64,000 bases of DNA. It comes from Bacteroidota bacterium. Lineage in GTDB: Bacteria > Bacteroidota > Bacteroidia > 2-12-FULL-35-15. The translations under genes were made by a program, and so were the position numbers. Where the stretch lies: contig CANNHN010000002.1 of assembly GCA_947504725.1 (NCBI GenBank), forward strand, positions 248,001 through 312,000, read 5' to 3'. Under the pieces are notes generated by a model. That model saw only the letters and a program-made list of their open reading frames with translations. It was not told the origin of the DNA and did not search any database. Each line of letters starts with the position of its first letter. The first letter of the stretch is position 1. Shown in pieces: positions 56,661 through 64,000 of this stretch.

Positions 56661-58913
56661 ATGGCTGCAGAAAAAGCAAATAAAAACAACAATAAAAAAT
56701 TTATACTTTGGTTTTGGCTAATTTTTGGCGGACCAGTGGTTGGTGTTTTTATTTTTGTATTGTTTGTCCGCATGTTTGGCGATTTGCCCAACACTGAAGA
56801 ATTACAAAACCCAAAAACCTTTTTAGCGACAGAAGTTTATTCAAGCGACATGAAAGTGCTCGGAAAATTTTATGCAGAAAACAGAACGAATGTAAAATAC
56901 AATACCATTTCTCCGCATGTTATAAACGCACTAGTTGCAACAGAGGATGCTCGTTTTTTTGATCATTCGGGGGTGGATTTGAGGGCGCTGGGAAGGGCTG
57001 TTTATGGCGGGATGACAGGAAGTTCGTCAAGTGGAGGAGGAAGCACGCTTTCACAACAATTAGCAAAAATGCTTTTTCCTAGAGAAGATTTAAGCAAAGC
57101 AGAGTTGGTGCTTCGAAAGTTTAAAGAATGGATTATTGCCGTGAAACTGGAAAGAGAATATACCAAGCAAGAAATCATTGCAATGTATTTGAATAAATTC
57201 GATTATGTAAACAATGCAGTCGGAATAAAATCGGCAGCACAAATTTATTTTAATACAACGCCCGATTCTTTACGAATAGAACAAGCAGCAACACTTGTGG
57301 GAATGGCCAAAAACCCCGCATATTTTAATCCAAATCGTTTTCACGACCGTGCAGAAGGAAGAAGAAACACGGTGCTTTTACAGATGGAAAAATATGGTTT
57401 TTTAACAAAAACGCAATCCGATTCTCTTCAAAAAATTCCATTGAAATTAAGCTTTCATCCGGAAGACCATAACGAAGGTTTAGCGCCTTATTTCCGCGAA
57501 TATTTACGAGATGTTTTTTTAAAAAAATGGTGCGAAAAAAATCGCAAACCAGACGGAACAAAATATGATGTGTATCGTGATGGGTTAAAAATTTATACAA
57601 CTATTGATTCGCGAATGCAGCGCTATGCTGAAGAATCGGTGCAAGAACATTTGCCAGTTTTACAGGCGCAATTCGAAAAGGAATTAGCGAACAAGAGAAA
57701 CGCTCCGTTTGCTTGGAATGTAAACAAAGAAGAAATTGCGGGTATTTTAAAACAAGGTATGAAGCGCTCAGAACGTTACCGAGTTTTGAAAAAAGCTGGA
57801 ATGAGCGAAGAAAACATTATTAAAAACTTCGAGCAGAAAATTGAAATGACCATTTTCACATGGAAAGGACAAAAGGATACGCTCATGTCTCCGAAAGATT
57901 CCATCCGTTATTACAAAGCATTTTTGCAATCTGGTTTTATGTCGATGGAGCCACAAACCGGTTATATTAAAGCGTGGGTAGGAGGAATCAATCATAAGTT
58001 TTTTCAATACGATCACGTGCAAATTGGGCATGCGCGACAAGTTGGCTCAACATTCAAACCGTTTGTTTATGCTTTAGCAATTCAAGAAGGCTATTCTCCA
58101 TGTTATCGATTACCAAATGTTCCAACAACAATTACGTATGACGGAAAAGATTGGACACCAAACAATTCTGAAAATAAAAAGAACGGAAGAATGATGACGC
58201 TTCAACAAGCGTTGGCAAATTCCGTAAACTATATTACCGCTTATTTGATGAAACAGTTCGGACCGCAAGCAACCGTTGATCTTTGTAGACGAATGGGTGT
58301 AGTTGCTCCAATAGAAGCGGTTCCAGCTATTTGTTTAGGAACGCCCGAAATTTCTGTTTTCGAAATGGTGGGCGCAAATTCAACTTTTGCAAATAAAGGA
58401 ACCTGGATTGAACCAACTTTTGTAACACGTATTGAAGATAAAAACGGAAAAGTTTTAGCCGATTTTGTTCCGCGCACAGAAGAGGTGTTGAGCGAAGAAA
58501 AAGCGTATGTGATGATTCAATTGATGAAAGGTGTTGTACAAATCGGAACAGGTTCTCGACTGCGTTATCGTTTTAAATTAAACATGCCGATTGCAGGAAA
58601 AACAGGAACGACACAAAACAACTCCGATGGTTGGTTTATGGGAATTACGCCAGATTTAGTTTCTGGATGTTGGACAGGAGCAGAAGATCGTGCGGTGCAT
58701 TTTGACAATACACTTTATGGTCAAGGAGCAGAAATGGCGCTTCCTATTTGGGCAAAATACATGCAAAAAGTATATGCTGACAAATCGATAAAATTAACGC
58801 AAGGAGATTTTGAAAAGCCGGCTAAAAAAATTGATATAGAAATGGATTGTAGTAAATACAACAAAGAATTAGAAGCAGAGGAAGATCAGTTTAATACAGG
58901 AGAAACAGAATAG
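56661..58913 (+). CDS. Class A penicillin-binding protein (transglycosylase/transpeptidase)
   Basis: The protein has 750 residues from the ATG at 56661; a TTG at 56634 would read through a repeat. One membrane anchor lies near 15-40. The GT51 domain has the catalytic Glu95 in TEDARFFDHSGVD, then GGSTLSQQLAKML and KEWIIAVKLER. The transpeptidase domain has the active Ser463 in VGSTFKPFV, the SVN triad in LANSVNYIT and Lys647 in AGKTGTTQ. It polymerises and crosslinks peptidoglycan in the periplasm. It is the third gene of the ricT - gldH - PBP series, with a repeat between gldH and this gene that could give it separate control. Confidence 0.96.
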   Translation: MAAEKANKNNNKKFILWFWLIFGGPVVGVFIFVLFVRMFGDLPNTEELQNPKTFLATEVYSSDMKVLGKFYAENRTNVKYNTISPHVINALVATEDARFFDHSGVDLRALGRAVYGGMTGSSSSGGGSTLSQQLAKMLFPREDLSKAELVLRKFKEWIIAVKLEREYTKQEIIAMYLNKFDYVNNAVGIKSAAQIYFNTTPDSLRIEQAATLVGMAKNPAYFNPNRFHDRAEGRRNTVLLQMEKYGFLTKTQSDSLQKIPLKLSFHPEDHNEGLAPYFREYLRDVFLKKWCEKNRKPDGTKYDVYRDGLKIYTTIDSRMQRYAEESVQEHLPVLQAQFEKELANKRNAPFAWNVNKEEIAGILKQGMKRSERYRVLKKAGMSEENIIKNFEQKIEMTIFTWKGQKDTLMSPKDSIRYYKAFLQSGFMSMEPQTGYIKAWVGGINHKFFQYDHVQIGHARQVGSTFKPFVYALAIQEGYSPCYRLPNVPTTITYDGKDWTPNNSENKKNGRMMTLQQALANSVNYITAYLMKQFGPQATVDLCRRMGVVAPIEAVPAICLGTPEISVFEMVGANSTFANKGTWIEPTFVTRIEDKNGKVLADFVPRTEEVLSEEKAYVMIQLMKGVVQIGTGSRLRYRFKLNMPIAGKTGTTQNNSDGWFMGITPDLVSGCWTGAEDRAVHFDNTLYGQGAEMALPIWAKYMQKVYADKSIKLTQGDFEKPAKKIDIEMDCSKYNKELEAEEDQFNTGETE

Positions 58914-58929
58914 GTTTCCACAACAGGGA

Positions 58930-58978
58930 GATCCCGAGCCTGTCCAGAGCGGAGTCGAAGGATGGCACGGGATGACGA
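58930..58978. repeat. GC-rich dispersed repeat between PBP and CoA-transferase genes
   Basis: Starts GATCCCGAGCC and ends TGGCACGGGATGACG, with a possible stem ATCCCG/CGGGAT. It shares its ends with the second hairpin at 52089-52110. Confidence 0.6.
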
Positions 58979-59031
58979 TAAAAAAAAGAAAACACAGATT
59001 TGTAAATTCGTAAAGATTCGTTATTTGTACC

Positions 59032-59739
59032 ATGAATAAAACAGTAAAAAATGCCGATGAGGCAATCAAAGACGTATTTGATAATTCCACGATAATGCTT
59101 GGTGGATTTGGCTTATGTGGAATTCCGGAAAATTGCATTACTGCTCTTGTAAAAAAGGGAGTAAAAGGATTAACCTGTATTTCGAACAATGCAGGAGTTG
59201 ATGATTTTGGAATTGGCTTGATGTTAAAAACACGCCAAGTGAAAAAAATGATCTCTTCTTATGTTGGAGAAAATGCAGAATTTGAAAGACAATTATTAAG
59301 CGGAGAATTAGAAGTGGAATTAATTCCGCAAGGAACACTCGCAACAAGATGCTTGGCTGCTGGATATGGAATGCCAGCAATTTTTACACCAGCAGGGGTG
59401 GGAACTGAAGTAGCAATTGGAAAAGAATCGCGCAAATTTTTAGTGGAAGGCGTTGAAAAAGAATTTTTAATGGAAATGGCTTTTGATGCAGATTTTGCAA
59501 TTGTAAAAGCATGGAAAGGCGATCCACATGGAAATTTAATTTTTAGAGAAACAGCAAGAAACTTTAATCCGATGATGGCGATGGCTGGAAAAATTACCAT
59601 TGCGGAGGTGGAGGAGTTGGTTCCTGCTGGTTCGCTTGATCCTGATCACATTCACACTCCAGGAATTTATGTTCATCGCATTTTCCAAGGAGCGAATTAT
59701 GAAAAACGAATTGAACAAAGAACCGTTAGAAAAAAATAA
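59032..59739 (+). CDS. scoA: 3-oxoacid CoA-transferase subunit A
   Basis: The protein has 235 residues, full size for the alpha chain. Family marks are STIMLGGFGLCGIPENCI (the CoA-transferase 1 signature), NNAGVDDFGIGLML, ELIPQGTLATRC, GYGMPAIFTPAGVGT and KGDPHGNLIFRETARNFNP. With subunit B it moves CoA between succinyl-CoA and acetoacetate (SCOT) or a related 3-oxoacid. It is cytoplasmic. The B gene follows after 2 bp. Confidence 0.95.
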   Translation: MNKTVKNADEAIKDVFDNSTIMLGGFGLCGIPENCITALVKKGVKGLTCISNNAGVDDFGIGLMLKTRQVKKMISSYVGENAEFERQLLSGELEVELIPQGTLATRCLAAGYGMPAIFTPAGVGTEVAIGKESRKFLVEGVEKEFLMEMAFDADFAIVKAWKGDPHGNLIFRETARNFNPMMAMAGKITIAEVEELVPAGSLDPDHIHTPGIYVHRIFQGANYEKRIEQRTVRKK

Positions 59740-59741
59740 GT

Positions 59742-60398
59742 ATGTTAGATAAGATTGGAATCGCGAAACGAATCGCAAAAGAAATAAAAGACGGCTATTA
59801 TGTGAATTTAGGAATCGGAATTCCTACGTTGGTAGCAAACTATATTCCGCAAGGAATGAACGTTGTTCTGCAGTCGGAAAACGGGCTCTTAGGTATGGGT
59901 CCGTTCCCTTTTGAAGGAGAAGAAGATGCAGATTTAATTAATGCCGGTAAACAAACCATAACAACCGTTGATGGTTCAGCATTTTTTGATTCGGCTATGA
60001 GTTTTGGAATGATACGCTCTCGTAAAGTTGATTTAACGATTTTGGGAGCAATGGAAGTATCAGAAAAAGGCGATATTGCTAATTGGAAAATTCCAGGCAA
60101 AATGGTGAAGGGAATGGGAGGCGCAATGGATCTTGTTGCTTCTGCAAAAAATATTATTGTTGCCATGCAACATGTAAACAAAGCAGGCGAATCAAAACTA
60201 TTACCCAAATGTGATTTACCGCTTACCGGTGTTCGTTGCGTTAAAAAGATTGTTACGGAGCTAGCGGTACTGGATGTTACGCCCGATGGTTTTAGATTAT
60301 TAGAACGCGCTCCGGGTGTGTCTGTAGAGGAAATAAAAAAAGCAACATTAGGAAGATTGATTATTGAAGGAGATGTTCCTGAAATGATCATTGATTAG
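59742..60398 (+). CDS. scoB: 3-oxoacid CoA-transferase subunit B
   Basis: The protein has 218 residues. The catalytic glutamate is Glu46 in QSENGLLGMG, the residue that forms the glutamyl-CoA intermediate. Other marks are VNLGIGIPTLVANYIP, FDSAMSFGMIRSRKVDLTILGAMEV and KGMGGAMDLVASAKN. It forms a heterotetramer with subunit A. The pair supports ketone-body or branched-chain and short-chain fatty acid use, fitting the enoyl-CoA hydratase and B12 mutase subunit elsewhere in the window. A long repeat-filled gap follows. Confidence 0.95.
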   Translation: MLDKIGIAKRIAKEIKDGYYVNLGIGIPTLVANYIPQGMNVVLQSENGLLGMGPFPFEGEEDADLINAGKQTITTVDGSAFFDSAMSFGMIRSRKVDLTILGAMEVSEKGDIANWKIPGKMVKGMGGAMDLVASAKNIIVAMQHVNKAGESKLLPKCDLPLTGVRCVKKIVTELAVLDVTPDGFRLLERAPGVSVEEIKKATLGRLIIEGDVPEMIID

Positions 60399-60420
60399 TT
60401 TTGAGTAATGAATAAGCAAG

Positions 60421-60530
60421 TCTTCGATATTGTCTGCTTCAACGCAGAATGCTCGGACTGACGTCCGAAATGTCACACTGAGTGGATTCGACTCCGCTCA
60501 CCATAAACTCAGTCGAAGTGTTTAGCAAGC
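60421..60530. repeat. Compound intergenic repeat before the GT-C pair
   Basis: Starts with TCTTCGATATTGTCTGCTTC (compare 33927-33966), includes the hairpin TCTGC/GCAGA, and continues into GATTCGACTCCGCTCACC and CAGTCGAAGTG, parts of the other GC-rich repeat. Fills most of the 157-bp gap after scoB. Confidence 0.6.
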
Positions 60531-60555
60531 TTCAAAAGGTCAAACAAAAACAAGG

Positions 60556-62145
60556 ATGAAAAAATTAAACGCTTTATGGAAATATGAAAAATATTTCTTT
60601 ATCATTATTGTTCTTGTTTCGCTTATCCCCATCCTTTCTAGTAAATACTTTCCAACCATTGATGGTCCCGCACATTTGCACAATGCCAATTTATTAAAAC
60701 ACATTTGGTTTGGCGGAAACACGAATCTCCTGCAGTTTTTTGATTTTAATCAAGACCTAAATTCAAACTTAGTAAATCACGTTTGGTTCGCGTTAGCAGG
60801 AGTATTTCTACCCTCATATCTTGTAGAAAAAAGCATTTTAATTTTTTATGTCATTGCGCTTCCATATGCATTCCGTTTCATGATTAAAAATATTGTGGAT
60901 TCTGAAGGCTCTTGGAAAATGGCCTCTTATCTGATTTTTCCTTTCATTTATTCTTTTCCATTTTGTATCGGATTTTTTAATTTCTGCATTGGAATTCCAA
61001 TTATTTTTTGGTGTTTGGGTTTGTGGTTTAAAAACAGTACCAACCGAAATCTTAAACCCACAATTAGTTTATCTGCACTCATCACGCTATTGTATTTCAC
61101 ACACGTTTTTAATTTTTTACTACTCGGGTTCATTCTGTTTTTTGTTGTAATTAAACACGTATTCTTTCCTCTTCAAACGCTCTCGTTGAGAGGGACACGA
61201 TTTGTTTTTAAACAATTCATTCGCCCCGTAATTATTTTTTTACCAGGAACACTTTTGTTCTTGTCGTTTCTTCTTAACAACAACAAGTTTGAACATGAGC
61301 CACCACGGTATTCAACGCATGAAAAGCTTGTTGACCAAATTTTAAATGCTGGGCCAATTATTACGCTCAACAAAGACAAAGAAATTGGATTTGCTCAAAC
61401 AATATTTTATTCACTTTGTCTTTTGGCGGTTCTCGTAATCATAAATAATCTAAGAAAAAGAAAAGAGGAAGTTTCCAAAAATAGTTGGTTTTGGTTTGGT
61501 TTAGCACTGCTTGCGTTAGTGATATATTTTGTTTCACCAGACTGGCTTTCATCGGGCGGTTTTATTTCCATACGATTAGCCTTGTTTTTTTATCTCGTTC
61601 TTGTTGTATGGATTGGCGCATCTTCACTACCAGCCATACAACTTGCCGTTCCAATGATTACGATTGTTGTAGCGCACATATTATTTATGAACTATCACAA
61701 CGATGAAACAAAGGTGCTTAGCTCTGATGCGATTGAAGCAACGAGTGCAGAGTTTATGATGGAAGACAACACCGTATTGTTGCCACTAAATTATTCTGAT
61801 AATTGGATTCACATTAATTATGGTAGTTATGTATCTACAGAAAAAGCAATTGTGAGCCTTGATAATTACGAAGCTACAAAACCACACTTTCCGCTTTTGT
61901 GGAAAATGGGGGAATCTGTTTACGATTTGATGAAACATTATGGTGATAAAAATCCTCCGTGCACAGACATTGCAAATTACGAACGTGTAACAAAACACAA
62001 AATAGATTATGTTAGTCGCTGGTGTTTTGTTGATGATAAAAATGACTCTTGCTCCATAGAAACATCAAGAGTGTTGGCAACTCAATTTGATTTGGTTTAT
62101 GAGTCGCCACGAAAAAGATTGCAGCTGTTTAAACGAAAAAAGTAA
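60556..62145 (+). CDS. Integral membrane GT-C-like glycosyltransferase of unknown specificity
   Basis: The protein has 529 residues. About eleven hydrophobic helices cover residues 15-400, and a periplasmic tail of about 130 residues follows. The first loop after helix 1 carries an acidic motif (TIDGPAHLHNANLL, Asp at about residue 36), as in GT-C enzymes that take sugars from polyprenyl phosphate. No other known catalytic motif was recognised. The next gene, also a GT-C protein, begins directly after its stop codon, so they are an operon. The role is probably in cell-surface or protein glycan assembly. The substrate is unknown. Confidence 0.65.
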   Translation: MKKLNALWKYEKYFFIIIVLVSLIPILSSKYFPTIDGPAHLHNANLLKHIWFGGNTNLLQFFDFNQDLNSNLVNHVWFALAGVFLPSYLVEKSILIFYVIALPYAFRFMIKNIVDSEGSWKMASYLIFPFIYSFPFCIGFFNFCIGIPIIFWCLGLWFKNSTNRNLKPTISLSALITLLYFTHVFNFLLLGFILFFVVIKHVFFPLQTLSLRGTRFVFKQFIRPVIIFLPGTLLFLSFLLNNNKFEHEPPRYSTHEKLVDQILNAGPIITLNKDKEIGFAQTIFYSLCLLAVLVIINNLRKRKEEVSKNSWFWFGLALLALVIYFVSPDWLSSGGFISIRLALFFYLVLVVWIGASSLPAIQLAVPMITIVVAHILFMNYHNDETKVLSSDAIEATSAEFMMEDNTVLLPLNYSDNWIHINYGSYVSTEKAIVSLDNYEATKPHFPLLWKMGESVYDLMKHYGDKNPPCTDIANYERVTKHKIDYVSRWCFVDDKNDSCSIETSRVLATQFDLVYESPRKRLQLFKRKK

Positions 62146-64000
62146 ATGTCAAAACACATAAATAAAATAATTTTTGGAATAGCATTGTTTCTGTTTGCTT
62201 ACACTGCATACAGAGCGCTTGTTTTGTCGATCACGTGGGATGAAGCGTTTTCGTATTTACAGTTTACGCGGCATGAAATTTTTATTCCTGAAAAGTACGA
62301 ACAGATGCATGCGAACAACCATTTTTTAAACACATGGATGAGTATTTACTTTATAAAGTGGTTTGGAGTAAGTGAATTTGTATTGCGATTACCTGCTTTA
62401 ATAGCACATCTTTTATTTTTATTTTTCTCCTATAAACTGATTAGGAATTTTGAAAACAAATGGCTTGTGCTAGTAGCATTTCTAATCATTAATCTGAATC
62501 CATACATTCTCGATTTCTTTTCTCTATCACGAGGATATGCGCTTTCTCTGGGCTTAATGATGACAAGCATCTATTATTTGTATACCTATTTAACAAACGA
62601 ATATAAAGCAAAGTATGCCATTTATTCTTCTGTAACTGGCGCCTTGGCCACATTGGCAAACTTTGTTATTCTGAATTATTTTATTGTTTCGTTTGGAATT
62701 ATTTTATTGGTAGCAGGATATATTTTTCTGAAGTACAAAGGAAAACTTGCGAACCAAAGTTTGGTTGCAATTGCTGGCACTACTGTAATCGTTTCTTTAT
62801 CCTTGTGGTTTTTAGTTCCTGTTGCCATGAAACTAAAGGAAGGAGGCGCCCTATTTTATGGAGGAAAAAGCGGTTTCTGGTCGGATACAATTTGTACAAT
62901 TACAGATCGTTGTTTTTACGGACTTCCGTATCCGCATATTTTTCAGCAAGCAGCAAAAGGATTTTTATTTTTTATTATTGCAGCAGTAATTGTTTTTGTT
63001 GGTTATAAGATCATTAAGAAGAAAACGTCTTCTTCTCTCTTGTTTTTGGGAGCACTTCTTTTTCTGATTTTGTTTTGTGCACTTTCCACGCTTGTGCAAC
63101 ATCATTTTTTAGGAACACTTTTATTGATAGACAGAACAGCAATGTTCTTTGTCGTGTTATTTAATCTTTTGCTTGTGTTTTTTATAAATGAGTTATCGAA
63201 ACAAAATTCAAAGGCAATTATTTTATCACTATTGATAAACGGATTGATTGTTGTTCATTTTGTTTGGGCCTTTAATTTAAACTATGTGTTAGAATGGAAA
63301 TCAAATGCCGATATAAAGGAGATGCTTGTAGATTTAAAAAAGGTAGTCGAAATTCCCAAAGAAAAAACCAGCATCGATATTTGTATTCCGCTTTCATTTG
63401 ATCAACCGATTAACTACTACAGAGCCGTTGATAATTTAAATTGGATAAATACAGTTGAAAGAAATTCTACAGCCAATTTTCTGTTTGATTACTTATATCT
63501 AGAACCTTCGGAGTTTACATCCATCAACACCGATTCCATGATTGTTTTTAATACCTATCCAATTACGGGAAACATTTTCGGAAAACCGAAAGAGTCTCCG
63601 AATCTTACGAAAGTGTGTTTTTTGCAAGAGCATGATTTTACTAAAACAAAGGAAGGTGTTTATATAATTGACGAAAAAATAGAATATGCTCAAGGCTTTA
63701 ATTATATCATCAACGATAGCATCACACCAAGCAGAACAGCACAAGTTGCATTTAAAGCAACCGTTTCATCATCTGATGCAAGCACTTGTGATTTGATTAT
63801 TGTTCTTTCTTTAGAGAACAAAGACGGAGCTTATTTATGGAAACGAGCATACATAAAAGACTATGTTAAAAAGTCAAACGAATGGACAGATATCAGTTAT
63901 ACAAGCCTAGTTCCAGATGATGCCAAAGCAGGAGATGAACTAAAGGCATATATTTGGAATCAAAATAAACATTCACTTTCGGTAAAAAAAATGGAACTTA
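62146..64000 (+). CDS. GT-C membrane glycosyltransferase, C terminus beyond window
   Basis: At least 618 residues from the ATG at 62146, running past the right edge without a stop. I checked the frame at several points along its length. Helix 1 is followed by the acidic loop ITWDEAFSYLQFTR (near residue 33) and MHANNHFLNTWMS, the usual GT39-like pattern. About ten more helices extend to about residue 380. The visible soluble tail has a beta-domain (about 525-618) with LKAYIWNQNKHSLSVKKMEL, closely matching the end of the protein at 50049-51995. The start immediately follows the previous stop (TAA ATG). It is a paralogue by layout; donor and acceptor are unknown. Confidence 0.75.
   Translation, partial: MSKHINKIIFGIALFLFAYTAYRALVLSITWDEAFSYLQFTRHEIFIPEKYEQMHANNHFLNTWMSIYFIKWFGVSEFVLRLPALIAHLLFLFFSYKLIRNFENKWLVLVAFLIINLNPYILDFFSLSRGYALSLGLMMTSIYYLYTYLTNEYKAKYAIYSSVTGALATLANFVILNYFIVSFGIILLVAGYIFLKYKGKLANQSLVAIAGTTVIVSLSLWFLVPVAMKLKEGGALFYGGKSGFWSDTICTITDRCFYGLPYPHIFQQAAKGFLFFIIAAVIVFVGYKIIKKKTSSSLLFLGALLFLILFCALSTLVQHHFLGTLLLIDRTAMFFVVLFNLLLVFFINELSKQNSKAIILSLLINGLIVVHFVWAFNLNYVLEWKSNADIKEMLVDLKKVVEIPKEKTSIDICIPLSFDQPINYYRAVDNLNWINTVERNSTANFLFDYLYLEPSEFTSINTDSMIVFNTYPITGNIFGKPKESPNLTKVCFLQEHDFTKTKEGVYIIDEKIEYAQGFNYIINDSITPSRTAQVAFKATVSSSDASTCDLIIVLSLENKDGAYLWKRAYIKDYVKKSNEWTDISYTSLVPDDAKAGDELKAYIWNQNKHSLSVKKMEL

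Noticed and set aside
59840-60391. 183-residue minus-strand frame opposite scoB
   Set aside because: Lies entirely antisense to a well-supported enzyme gene and has no motif.
58013-62240. Other CACGTG sequences (58015, 62232, 44994, 48190) as further parS sites
   Set aside because: They lack the flanking GTT/AAC arms and match only the common six-base core.
1-64000. tRNA, rRNA, insertion sequence or prophage genes
   Set aside because: None was seen by eye: no cloverleaf-type sequence with a T-loop, no transposase or integrase frame. A covariance search would be needed to exclude small RNAs.

Overview
The window is a 64 kb piece of a Bacteroidota (Bacteroidetes) chromosome. The evidence is low GC content, type IX secretion (T9SS) cargo with type A and type B sorting domains, three-gene sets of secreted adhesin plus PorP/SprF plus PD40 protein, the gliding lipoprotein GldH, TAnnTTTG-type promoters, and the familiar gene block flippase - dut - nucleotidyltransferase - TPR lipoprotein - DUF4292 - EnvC. 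A genus cannot be named from the sequence. No rRNA, tRNA, CRISPR array or transposase was seen.

Layout. 1-10.5 kb (minus strand): a PAS-domain fragment at the edge, a MORN-like repeat protein, a T9SS module (OmpA/PD40 protein, PorP/SprF, 1205-residue SBBP/PKD adhesin) and a TMTC-like membrane TPR protein. 10.7-22.5 kb (plus): an NtrY-like histidine kinase, a B12-binding mutase subunit, an enoyl-CoA hydratase, a flippase, dUTPase, a sugar nucleotidyltransferase, two lipoproteins and an EnvC-like protein. 22.5-29.1 kb (minus): a second T9SS module with a PKD adhesin that is split by a one-base frameshift. 29.3-37.5 kb (plus): a small membrane protein, tatA, gatA, a LysM lytic transglycosylase, a CHAP-like amidase whose start codon lies in a repeat arm, a divergent transglutaminase-like secreted protein with a partner, and two type A T9SS cargo proteins. 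37.6-43.9 kb (minus): a PLP trans-sulfuration enzyme, a methyltransferase, a small unknown gene, mnmG and nadA. 44.4-64 kb (mostly plus): rpiB, an M28 peptidase, LutB, an FAD monooxygenase, ybeY, pgk, holB, ricT, gldH, a class A PBP, a CoA-transferase pair and three GT-C type membrane proteins (one runs off the right edge).

The most notable region is 39.3-44.4 kb. Five near-perfect parS palindromes (GTTYCACGTGRAAC) lie between 39329 and 40865, two of them inside the methyltransferase reading frame. They sit beside mnmG, and about 3 kb away is a 505-bp AT-rich gap with a cluster of DnaA-box-like nonamers. Genes to the left of that gap run leftward and genes to the right run rightward. I infer that this is the chromosome origin with its ParB-loading zone.

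A second theme is small dispersed GC-rich repeats. They fill many intergenic gaps, and two copies are translated inside ybeY in different reading frames, which lengthens a highly conserved protein. A separate 250-bp element with 20-bp inverted ends supplies the start codon of the CHAP-like gene.

The two T9SS modules (1936-8579 and 22523-29129) share the same three components and the same TAATG coupling after the adhesin, but the last two genes are in swapped order. They are probably independent cell-surface adhesin systems, each with a dedicated outer-membrane partner.
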